Below are positions 7,677 to 15,391 of a stretch of DNA of 64,000 bases, piece after piece. This DNA comes from Gammaproteobacteria bacterium. GTDB lineage: Bacteria > Pseudomonadota > Gammaproteobacteria > GRL18. Location: contig JADGDG010000001.1 of assembly GCA_016744995.1 (NCBI GenBank), forward strand, positions 412,011 through 476,010, read 5' to 3'. The notes below the pieces were generated by a model. It was not told where the DNA came from and did no database searches. It saw only the letters and a list, made by a program, of their open reading frames with translations. Every line of letters begins with the position of its first letter. The first letter of the stretch is position 1. The position numbers were made by a program, and so were the translations under genes.

Positions 7677-9467
7677 TTACATGATATTACTTACTACTTC
7701 CCGCTTGCAGTAAATAGTGTGCTGGAAAGTCATTGATTCAGGGAAAGACTGGGCAATGATCCAGATTTGAGGTAAATCATCACTCAGTTCAGGTAAGACT
7801 GCTAAGGATCGCTCTGTGCGTTCTTCATCAAAGAAGGCAAAAGGTTCATCCAGGATCAGGAATTGTTTACTCTGCACTTTTCGACTGACCATTTCCTGTG
7901 ATAGAGCCAGACGTACGGCCAGCATGATCTGCCGTTGCGTACCGCTGGAGATTTCATCCAGATCCATAAAGTCATGCTTTTCATTTGAAAACACCCGCAC
8001 TGTCAGATCCTCATCAATCTGCAGGTGTTCATATCGATTATCAGTAAACAGAGGCAGCGTTTTCCCCACATGATCACGGATAATATGATTAAAACGTTTT
8101 GACAAGTGTCGGGTTGCACCAGTTAATAACTCAGAGGCTAATTCACGGCTCTGATTCCTTGATTCTTTATCATAAATCTGGCTTTGCAAATCATCAATTT
8201 TTTCCTGAAGCTCACCAGCACGTTTCACACGCTCACGTTCCATCACCAGTTCAGCAGACAGTTTACTAATATCATCAGCCTGACTTTCCTGTTGCCCGGT
8301 TAAACTCTTAAGATCAGCTTCAGTCACTTCAAGCAGCTCTTTTTCCTGCATCTGAGAGGCTGATATCAATGCAATCTGAAACTGCTGAGTTTCATCTGCA
8401 GACTCATTAAGCGCCGTAACCTTGTCTGCCAGCTCTTTTCCAGCAACGCCTAAGCGCTCGATATTGCCTCGGTGACTGATAATCGCCGCCCAATAGACAA
8501 GCAGCAAAAAAACAGCAGCAGCACCAATGTAGAGCAAATAAGGATAGTGCTCAGCCGTGATCTGGGGCAGATTGGCTTGCACAAAAGTGCTGATCTGCCC
8601 ATGTATTGCAGTCTCAGGCATTTTCATAAGTACCCACCACAAAGCAAAAGCACCGGCAGCAAGCATAAAATAAATGAAACGCCAGAAAGAACCACGCCCT
8701 TTTTTACTCAAGTAACCACTCAACTTAGGAGCAGTCTCGATGTATTTATCAATTGAAGCCTGATATTCAGTGCGTATATTATCTATCTGAGCCTTTTCCT
8801 CAAGGGCTTTATCATGTTGAGCCGAGAGTGCATCAAGGTGACCATCTTCCAGCCCCAGCTCTTCAATTTCTTCTTCAACCTGTATAATCCTGCTGTTCAG
8901 AGCTTCTGATGCTTCAATATCCTGTTGAATATCTTCATAGATACCGTCTTCACAATATTCCATAGTGGCAATGCCTGCCATAGTCTTAAGTGCATAACTA
9001 TGAGGATGTGGTGTAGTAATTTCTCTTTGAGCCAGATAGAAGGATTCAATAAATTCATCAAACTCAACTGAAGTAAGTTCAAACAGTGCTTCTTCTACTC
9101 GTTCAACGCCACGTGCAATAGGATGTTCTTCGTTATAAGCCTTATATAATTTTGCTGAATGATTACCATCACAATCCAGCATACGGGTAATGACATATTG
9201 CTCATCACTGGGACTGTCAGCTTTCTGATTGCTAAAACGAATGGTGACACTGCAGTCACTCTCACCCCAGCGAATAATTTTACCCAGATCATCTTCAACA
9301 ATAGAAAATGTTCGGCCAAATAAAGCAAAACAGATGGTTTCACCGATTGTACTTTTGCCTGACTCATTAAATCCACTGATGGCGATGACGCCTTGTTCCG
9401 GCAAATCCTGCAGCTCCAGAGTTTCATATTTAAGGATATTTTTTGCTTTGATACTATGAATAATCAT
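7677..9467 (-). CDS. Rad50/YhaN-like ATPase with a membrane hairpin
   Basis: 596 residues. Walker A GFNESGKST at 32-40, an ABC/SMC-like signature (SSGTQRQIM) near 500 and Walker B FLILDEPFAFFDEE at about 536-549, so the two halves of the nucleotide-binding head are split by a coiled-coil insert as in SbcC/Rad50/YhaN. Unusually, the middle of the insert carries two hydrophobic segments (about 261-281 and 311-331) where Rad50 proteins have a zinc hook, suggesting that the coiled coil is anchored in the membrane. The start overlaps the upstream small gene by four bases (ATGA), so the two are translationally coupled. No SbcD-type nuclease gene is next to it. Its role (DNA repair, chromosome or envelope process, defence) is not known. 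Confidence 0.7.
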   Translation of the reverse strand: MIIHSIKAKNILKYETLELQDLPEQGVIAISGFNESGKSTIGETICFALFGRTFSIVEDDLGKIIRWGESDCSVTIRFSNQKADSPSDEQYVITRMLDCDGNHSAKLYKAYNEEHPIARGVERVEEALFELTSVEFDEFIESFYLAQREITTPHPHSYALKTMAGIATMEYCEDGIYEDIQQDIEASEALNSRIIQVEEEIEELGLEDGHLDALSAQHDKALEEKAQIDNIRTEYQASIDKYIETAPKLSGYLSKKGRGSFWRFIYFMLAAGAFALWWVLMKMPETAIHGQISTFVQANLPQITAEHYPYLLYIGAAAVFLLLVYWAAIISHRGNIERLGVAGKELADKVTALNESADETQQFQIALISASQMQEKELLEVTEADLKSLTGQQESQADDISKLSAELVMERERVKRAGELQEKIDDLQSQIYDKESRNQSRELASELLTGATRHLSKRFNHIIRDHVGKTLPLFTDNRYEHLQIDEDLTVRVFSNEKHDFMDLDEISSGTQRQIMLAVRLALSQEMVSRKVQSKQFLILDEPFAFFDEERTERSLAVLPELSDDLPQIWIIAQSFPESMTFQHTIYCKREVVSNIM

Positions 9468-9661
9468 ACCCAGCCCTCATCTTCAAGGATCTGTAATTTG
9501 CGTAATGTCAGTTCTTTTGCCTGCTCAAAGGCATTTTCATCAAAACCTTCACCAGAGTTCATTCGGCGCTCTTTTTCTTCTTGACAGAAGTGAGAGAACT
9601 CTTCAATAGTTGACTTACGTTCCGCCATATTCAGAGGTTTGGAATTCACAGCACCCGACAT
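9464..9661 (-). CDS. Small acidic partner protein of the Rad50-like ATPase
   Basis: 65 residues from the ATG at 9661, chosen because AAGGAG stands seven bases upstream; a longer frame from 9742 would bury this ribosome site inside coding sequence. The protein is highly charged and mostly helical (KSTIEEFSHFCQEEKERR and ENAFEQAKELTLRKLQILEDE), with no signal peptide. Its stop overlaps the ATPase start in an ATGA junction, so the two products are probably made in matched amounts and may form a complex. I do not recognise the family. Confidence 0.55.
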   Translation of the reverse strand: MSGAVNSKPLNMAERKSTIEEFSHFCQEEKERRMNSGEGFDENAFEQAKELTLRKLQILEDEGWV

Positions 9662-10047
9662 GACAATCTCCTTTAAGAATTGTGTCAGTAAATTACGATC
9701 AAGCATAACGAGATCTTTTATAAGCATTTTAAGATACACCATAATTTACATCACTTACAATCAGTATTACATAAAAATTGTTTTTTCTTGACCAAAAGCA
9801 CTTATCTCTGCTTATCCAGAGTAAAAATATGCTGCTGTTATATTTAGTCAGCCAGCCAGGTAGTGCTTCCTGCCAACAGACTTAGGAACAATAAATAATC
9901 AGTTATCGTGATTTGTACCAATAAAAGTAAATTTTATTGGTAGTAGGAGGGGAGTTGAGATACTTGCTGGTGGGCCTGTGTTGAGCCCTTTGTTCAGGAA
10001 AGTCAGTTATTCAACAGTCATGCTGATACTGAACACTGGATTCAATC
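9662..10047. other. Gene-free stretch with one inverted repeat
   Basis: About 385 bases with no convincing gene on either strand. The only structure seen is ACCAATAAAA-N5-TTTTATTGGT at 9917-9941, a perfect 10-bp inverted repeat without a T-run, which could be an operator for the ATPase operon or an mRNA-end hairpin of the hslVU side. No promoter match strong enough to call. Confidence 0.4.
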
Positions 10048-10416
10048 TTAATTAAGCTGACGATCATGTCCAGCATCTTTGAGCTTTTGCAGATAGTCCT
10101 GCCACATTTTGTCCTGGTTCTGACCATATTCATAGAATAGATCCCACGAGAAGATACCGCTGTCATGGCCATCCGTAAAGACAATCTTAACTGCATAGTT
10201 ACCAACGGGCTCTAATGTCTTGATATTGACGTTTTCTTTACCAACCTGCAGTGTTTCTTCACCTGGAGCATGACCTCTGACTTCTGCCGAGGGGGAATGG
10301 ACCCTCAGGAATTCACTGGAAAAATGGAAGCGGCTGCCCTCATCAAAAGCAATTTCCAGCTCATGTGATTTCTGATGTAAGTTAATTTCTATTGGTGTTG
10401 GTTTTGGTTCTGACAT
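10048..10416 (-). CDS. DUF971 domain protein (GBBH N-terminal-like)
   Basis: 122 residues. The pattern PTPIEINLHQKSHELEIAFDEG, then LRVHSPSAEVRGH and FTDGHDSGIFSWDLFYEYG, is the DUF971 domain, also found at the N-terminus of gamma-butyrobetaine hydroxylase, where it holds a zinc or iron site. Stand-alone copies lie directly downstream of hslVU in many gammaproteobacteria, as here (50 bases after hslU). A role in Fe-S cluster carriage has been proposed for DUF971 proteins; nothing in the sequence proves it. Probably the third gene of the hslVU operon. Confidence 0.85.
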   Translation of the reverse strand: MSEPKPTPIEINLHQKSHELEIAFDEGSRFHFSSEFLRVHSPSAEVRGHAPGEETLQVGKENVNIKTLEPVGNYAVKIVFTDGHDSGIFSWDLFYEYGQNQDKMWQDYLQKLKDAGHDRQLN

Positions 10417-10466
10417 ATCTTAATTCTCTTATGTATGGGTATAGACTCTTAGCAAGGCTGAGGGCT

Positions 10467-11819
10467 CTATAAAATATAACGCGACAGATCTTCATTAACG
10501 GCCAGCTCACCTAATTGAGCGTCAACATATTCGCCGTCAATGACCAGACTCTCACCGCTTTTATCAGATGCTTCATAGGAAATCGATTCCAATAAGCGTT
10601 CCATCACTGTATGCAGGCGTCTTGCCCCAATATTTTCGGTTGACTCATTCACAGTAAAGGCCACTTCAGCAATACGCTCAATAGCACTCGTCTCAAATGT
10701 CAGTGTCACCTCTTCCGTTTTCATCAGAGCCGTATATTGCTCAGTCAAAGAGGCATCAGGCTCAACCAGAATACGGCTGAAGTCTTTAACATCCAGGGCA
10801 CTCAACTCAACTCGAATAGGCAGTCTTCCCTGCAGCTCAGGAATCAAGTCTGAAGGCTTGGACACATGAAAAGCACCGGAACATATAAACAGGATATGAT
10901 CTGTTTTTATCATACCGTGTTTGGTTGATACGGTACTGCCTTCAACTAATGGCAAAAGATCACGCTGTACTCCCTCACGAGAGACTTCCGGACCGCTGCC
11001 ACCGCCACTGCGAGTCGCAATTTTGTCAATTTCATCAAGAAAGACAATACCATTTTGCTCAACATTCGTGACGGCAAGTTGTTTGCTCTCTTCTTCATTG
11101 ATTAATTTTGCTGCTTCTTCTTCAGTCAGCAGTTTCATTGCATCTTTAATCAATGTTTTTCGTGTTTTTGTTTTACCGCTGCTGCCCAGATTCTGAAACA
11201 TACCCTGAAGCTGGCTGGTCATTTCTTCCATACCGGGAGGAGCCATAATCTCAACACCCACACTGGGTGCACTTACTTCTATTTCAATTTCTTTACTATC
11301 CAGCTTGCCTTCTCGCAGCATTTTGCGGAATTTCTGCCGGGTTGAATTATCTGCCGAGTCTGCAGAATTTGAATCACTGCCCCATTCATCGCTTTCACCA
11401 CGTGCCGGGGGTAATAAAATTTCTAATATACGTTCTTCTGCAGCATCCATGGCACGATTTTGAACCTTTTCCATAGCCTGCTCACGGGTCATTTTAATAG
11501 ACACATCAAGAAGATCACGAATAATTGATTCAACATCACGTCCAACATAACCAACTTCAGTAAACTTGGTTGCTTCGATTTTTATAAAGGGGGCATTAGC
11601 CAGACGTGCCAGGCGGCGAGCAATTTCTGTTTTGCCCACCCCCGTTGGACCAATCATAAGGATGTTTTTCGGCGTGATCTCACTACTCAGTGGTTCTACT
11701 ACCTGGCTCCTGCGCCAGCGATTACGCAATGCAATAGCAACTGCCCGCTTGGCATCTGCCTGACCGATAATATGTTTATCCAGTTCCTGAACAATTTCTC
11801 TGGGGGTCATTTGAGACAT
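10467..11819 (-). CDS. hslU: HslU, ATPase subunit of the HslVU protease
   Basis: 450 residues, close to the usual 443. The AAA+ motifs are complete: Walker A GPTGVGKT near residue 57, Walker [11 protein letters not shown], the [15 protein letters not shown] segment, the [14 protein letters not shown] sensor 2 region, and the C-terminal DLSRYIL that inserts into HslV to activate it. The acidic I-domain (residues ~110-240) is somewhat longer, with a serine/aspartate-rich run. It unfolds substrates and threads them into HslV in the cytoplasm. It lies 145 bases after hslV, and the space between is filled with short tandem repeats. Expression is expected from the heat-shock promoter upstream of hslV. 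Confidence 0.97.
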   Translation of the reverse strand: MSQMTPREIVQELDKHIIGQADAKRAVAIALRNRWRRSQVVEPLSSEITPKNILMIGPTGVGKTEIARRLARLANAPFIKIEATKFTEVGYVGRDVESIIRDLLDVSIKMTREQAMEKVQNRAMDAAEERILEILLPPARGESDEWGSDSNSADSADNSTRQKFRKMLREGKLDSKEIEIEVSAPSVGVEIMAPPGMEEMTSQLQGMFQNLGSSGKTKTRKTLIKDAMKLLTEEEAAKLINEEESKQLAVTNVEQNGIVFLDEIDKIATRSGGGSGPEVSREGVQRDLLPLVEGSTVSTKHGMIKTDHILFICSGAFHVSKPSDLIPELQGRLPIRVELSALDVKDFSRILVEPDASLTEQYTALMKTEEVTLTFETSAIERIAEVAFTVNESTENIGARRLHTVMERLLESISYEASDKSGESLVIDGEYVDAQLGELAVNEDLSRYIL

Positions 11820-11872
11820 TGATTCTGTAAACTCCTGTTTATGGCTGCTGTTATTCTGTTGATAGTTTTCAT

Positions 11873-11985
11873 TCTAGCTGATGGCTCTTATTTACTAGCT
11901 GATGGCTCTTAATTTAGCTGATGGCTCTTAATTTAGCTGATGGCTCTTATTTAGCTAATGGCTCTCACTTAGCTAATGGCTCTTC
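11873..11985. repeat. Six degenerate repeats spreading from the hslV stop codon
   Basis: About six copies of a 15-20-bp unit (plus-strand TAGCTRATGGCTCTT with a short A/T-rich linker). The innermost copy encodes the last residues and stop of HslV (minus strand GAGCCATTAGCTAAG); the others extend into the hslV-hslU spacer. The copies nearest hslV read CATTAG and the distal ones CATCAG. This looks like slippage that copied the gene's own 3' end. Confidence 0.8.
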
Positions 11986-12531
11986 CAGATCATCTAAATC
12001 CAGAACTTCAATTGTGCGGTTATGGTTGGTATAAATACAAATATCGCCCGCAATGGCGAGTCCTTTTTCAACAATTTCCTGAGCGCTCAATTCGGTATTA
12101 TCTAATAATGCCCTAGCCGCTGATTGAGCATAAGGACCACCTGAGCCAATGGCAATTAAGCCTTCTTCAGGTTCAATCACATCACCATTTCCCGTAATTA
12201 TGAGAGAGGCATTTTGATCAGCCACGGCTAATAGTGCTTCTAATTTTCTCAGCGATTGCTCTGTACGCCAGTCTTTGGCCAGTTCAACTGCAGCACGAAC
12301 CAGTTGGCCTCGATGTTTTTCCAGCTTGGCTTCAAAACGCTCAAACAGTGTAAATGCGTCCGCCGTTCCACCAGCAAAACCAGCAATAACTTTATCATGA
12401 AAAAGGCGACGAACTTTACGCGCATTACCTTTCATTATGGTATTACCAAGGGATACCTGACCATCACCACCAATAACCACCTGATTACCACGACGTACTG
12501 AAAGAATGGTTGTTCCTCTGTATTGTTCCAA
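11965..12531 (-). CDS. hslV: HslV, peptidase subunit of the HslVU protease
   Basis: 188 residues of the proteasome-beta fold. The mature N-terminus is the catalytic threonine in [10 protein letters not shown], preceded by a six-residue propeptide (MEQYRG). Other landmarks are [11 protein letters not shown], the [16 protein letters not shown] segment, and [17 protein letters not shown]. The first codon is TTG at 12531; there is no in-frame ATG nearby and AGGAT precedes it by about eight bases. The C-terminal LEEPLAK is encoded by the first unit of a tandem repeat that continues into the spacer. A strong sigma-32-type promoter lies 138-167 bases upstream. Confidence 0.97.
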   Translation of the reverse strand: MEQYRGTTILSVRRGNQVVIGGDGQVSLGNTIMKGNARKVRRLFHDKVIAGFAGGTADAFTLFERFEAKLEKHRGQLVRAAVELAKDWRTEQSLRKLEALLAVADQNASLIITGNGDVIEPEEGLIAIGSGGPYAQSAARALLDNTELSAQEIVEKGLAIAGDICIYTNHNRTIEVLDLDDLEEPLAK

Positions 12532-12668
12532 TGTCTTTATCCTGTTTGATCGTAAAGCCTCAGAAGTACCTGGGGCCAGTCCAAAAATAGAAAACCTGCT
12601 GCGGAAAACCTGTTCTCGGACAGGCTCCTTCTGGTCAGGCTATTTTTATGTTCTATACGAATTCTTTG

Positions 12669-12698
12669 AAATAGGGGTTATTTATACTAAAATCAAGG
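12669..12698 (-). promoter_or_regulatory. Sigma-32 (heat-shock) promoter of hslVU
   Basis: Reading the minus strand: CTTGATT, 13 bases, CCCCTATTT. This matches the RpoH consensus (CTTGAAA, 11-16 bases, CCCCATnT) closely and points at hslV. The cognate sigma factor, rpoH, is in this window at 57849. Confidence 0.75.
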
Positions 12699-12714
12699 TT
12701 CTGATGAATATTTA

Positions 12715-14259
12715 ATGAGACATTTTTCGTCTTTTTTACTTTATAGTGAAGCTTTTATGGAATCTATGCAAAAAGTTAGCTTTCCTTTTGCCTACAAGCT
12801 TGCCCTTTCTATGGTGCTGCTTATCACCGCAGGCATGTTGCTGTTAGGAGGGCTGATCATCCATGATCAAAACAAATTACTTGAAAAGCAAATGCATTCT
12901 TATGCCCATATTTTAATTCATCAACTGACTGCCTCATCAACCGATGGTTTTTTAACCTCTGATGCACTTGTTCTGGATGTTCTGGTTAATAATATCTCAC
13001 AATATCCTGAAATTCAGGGCATTGCTTTTTACTCTGAAGATCAACAGAAACGCACAAGCAAGGGTTTGATCCCACCGTCATTTAGCTTTCCTGATGATGT
13101 GACAAAAATTTCCACTCTCTCATGGCTTCCTGACTTACCTGACTCAACAAACTTCAATAATGCTTCCCAGTCATTATTTACCCTGCCATTTTTCTCTCAA
13201 TACAGGCCCTCTTACCTGACCTATATTGGTTTAATCAGTTACAAGAATATTACCATTGGTTATGCTCTGCTGACATTTGATCAAAGTCTGTTGCTACAAG
13301 CCAGAAATAAAACACTTTATACCATTGCATTGACCACAATTGTATTGATTATTTTCAGTATTTTCTTTGCTTTTTTTCTTGGTAAACTTCTTTCCAGACC
13401 TATTGAAGCATTAGTCAAAGCCAGTCATGCTATTTCAAAAGGTGATTATAATATTCACTTTGATGATCGAAGAAATGACGAGTTTGGCATCCTGATGCAT
13501 TCATTAAATCAAATGGCCGATGGTTTATTACACAAGGAATCAGTTGAAAAAGCTTTTTCACGATATCTTTCGCCCACTGTTGCTAAAGAGATTTTAGACA
13601 ATTTAGAGGGCATCAATTTAGGCGGCCAGCAAGTTGAGGCCAGTGTATTATTTGTTGATATTATTGGCTTTACTGAACTTTCACAGACAATGAATCCTGA
13701 AAAAACCAACCAGTTATTAAATGAATATTTTTCTTTAATTACTCAGGCGGCCAATATTAATGGCGGCCATGTTGATAAATTTATGGGGGATTGTGCCATG
13801 TTGGTGTTCGGTGTCCCCAGGCAGGATATTCATCATTCCTACCAGGCAATTTCATGTGCCCTGTTGATCCAGAAAATAATTAATAACTTGAATAAACAAC
13901 GTAAAGCGGTAAATAAAAACCCGATTAATTTTCATATCGCTGCCAATAGCGGCATCATGCTGGCAGGTAATATGGGATCAAAGCAAAGAATGGAATATAC
14001 TGTCATTGGTGATTCTGTTAACCTTGCAGCACGCATTGCCAGCCATGCCCACAATAACGAGGTCGTTATCCCTGACACTATGTTGGCCTGCAAGGGCATT
14101 AAAGAGAACTTTAAAATAGAAAAAAAAGGCTGTATAAATATCCGTGGCCACAAAAAACCCATTACGCTCTACAGGGTTTCTTCATGCGTTAATAAAAATC
14201 AAATCAACCTGACCAGGAATATGGACAAATTACTCAGCTATGATTTTAATGAAAAATAA
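12715..14259 (+). CDS. Membrane class III adenylate/guanylate cyclase with HAMP
   Basis: 514 residues. A membrane segment near residues 26-50, a periplasmic sensor region of about 150 residues, a second segment near 205-225, a HAMP linker (LLSRPIEALVKASHAISKGDYN), then a class III cyclase domain. The two metal-binding aspartates are present (VLFVDIIGFTELS and KFMGDCAMLVFG), as are IGDSVNLAARI and the NSGIMLAGNMGS segment. It makes cAMP or cGMP in response to an envelope signal; the substrate-selecting residues were not resolved. The start may be the ATG at 12757 (GAAG just upstream) instead of 12715. The next gene, a lipoprotein, overlaps its 3' end, suggesting a functional pair. Confidence 0.85.
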   Translation: MRHFSSFLLYSEAFMESMQKVSFPFAYKLALSMVLLITAGMLLLGGLIIHDQNKLLEKQMHSYAHILIHQLTASSTDGFLTSDALVLDVLVNNISQYPEIQGIAFYSEDQQKRTSKGLIPPSFSFPDDVTKISTLSWLPDLPDSTNFNNASQSLFTLPFFSQYRPSYLTYIGLISYKNITIGYALLTFDQSLLLQARNKTLYTIALTTIVLIIFSIFFAFFLGKLLSRPIEALVKASHAISKGDYNIHFDDRRNDEFGILMHSLNQMADGLLHKESVEKAFSRYLSPTVAKEILDNLEGINLGGQQVEASVLFVDIIGFTELSQTMNPEKTNQLLNEYFSLITQAANINGGHVDKFMGDCAMLVFGVPRQDIHHSYQAISCALLIQKIINNLNKQRKAVNKNPINFHIAANSGIMLAGNMGSKQRMEYTVIGDSVNLAARIASHAHNNEVVIPDTMLACKGIKENFKIEKKGCINIRGHKKPITLYRVSSCVNKNQINLTRNMDKLLSYDFNEK

Positions 14260-15358
14260 TCTGTTAACACAAGCATTCATCTTTACTTTATTTACAATAC
14301 TTTTTTTAAGCGGATGCGGCACCGCATTTGTGGCATCAAAGCAAGATGATCTAGCCACACAAATTGATGTCTGGTCAGCAGAAAATGAATTTGGAAAAGC
14401 ATTTTCTACATTAAGTTATGTCAAAAAATCTCATCCACAATATCAGCAATTACAAATGCAAAAAAAATCACTCTTAGTTGAGGCAGGTGAATATGAGCAG
14501 AAAATTGACACACAAATCAAAAAATATATTAAGCATAAAGAATGGACCAATGCCTTAGACTTATTGGATCAGGCAAAAAAAAAATATCCTTTGGATAAAC
14601 CAGAAAAAAGCAATCGACTCCTTGCTGAAACTGAAACAAATTTACTTAAGGCACAACAGATATTATTAACATCAATTAATCAAAAAATCATGTTTAAGCG
14701 CTCTCTCTGGATGATAGAGACACTGCCCATTTATGAAAATAAACTGAACACCGATCCGAGAAATGAATTTTTAAAAAAACAACTTAAAGAATTAAACAAG
14801 GAGGCCGGCGTTCTGGCAAAAAAACAAACGATATTATCTCAGCAAGCCCTTGAGGAAAAACACTATACCACTGCAAGAACACGGATCACCCAGGCTATTG
14901 CATTAGAACCCAGTAAGCAACGTGAAAAAATACTAACACAGCTAAAAAGTCGCTCAAACAAGAGCTATCATTATAAAAAACAAAAGAAAATAAAGTCTCA
15001 AAAAGAATTAAAAAACAAGCAATATAACACCTTGCTGCAAGACATTGAAAAAAGCTTTAGCGCCGGTAACTTTCTTAAAACCAGACAACTCATTTCACAA
15101 CTGGATGAAATCGATCAAAACAATATACAGCTGATACAACTCAAGCAAGAACTCGATCGCTCTATTCATTACACCATAAAACAACTCATGTCCAAAGCCA
15201 ATCAAAACTATACCGATGGACAATTTCATCAAGCCATCAGCCTGTGGGAACAAGTTTTATTGTATGAACCAGAAAATGTTTTGGCAAAGAAAAACAGACA
15301 ACGTGCTGAAAAAGTGATTGAAAAACTCAGCCGTTTACGAGAACAGCAGAATAATTAA
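14249..15358 (+). CDS. TPR-containing lipoprotein
   Basis: 369 residues from the second of two in-frame ATGs; the first, at 14240, gives three more residues. The signal ends in lipobox LSGC, so it is a lipid-anchored envelope protein. The body is lysine- and glutamine-rich helical repeats resembling tetratricopeptide units, the clearest being DGQFHQAISLWEQVLLYEPENVLAKKNRQRAEKV near the C-terminus and HYTTARTRITQAIALEPSKQ in the middle. Its start lies inside the end of the cyclase gene, so the two are translationally coupled; it may sense or scaffold for the cyclase periplasmic domain. That link is inference. Confidence 0.65.
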   Translation: MKNNLLTQAFIFTLFTILFLSGCGTAFVASKQDDLATQIDVWSAENEFGKAFSTLSYVKKSHPQYQQLQMQKKSLLVEAGEYEQKIDTQIKKYIKHKEWTNALDLLDQAKKKYPLDKPEKSNRLLAETETNLLKAQQILLTSINQKIMFKRSLWMIETLPIYENKLNTDPRNEFLKKQLKELNKEAGVLAKKQTILSQQALEEKHYTTARTRITQAIALEPSKQREKILTQLKSRSNKSYHYKKQKKIKSQKELKNKQYNTLLQDIEKSFSAGNFLKTRQLISQLDEIDQNNIQLIQLKQELDRSIHYTIKQLMSKANQNYTDGQFHQAISLWEQVLLYEPENVLAKKNRQRAEKVIEKLSRLREQQNN

Positions 15359-15391
15359 AATAGCAAATGAGCTATAAGTATTTAAATATTA

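Noticed and set aside
9662-9742. N-terminal extension of the ATPase partner gene to 9742
   Set aside because: AAGGAG seven bases before the ATG at 9661 fixes the start there; the extension would cover the ribosome site.
10011-10205. 64-codon frame overlapping the DUF971 gene
   Set aside because: Shadow of the real DUF971 frame on the same strand.
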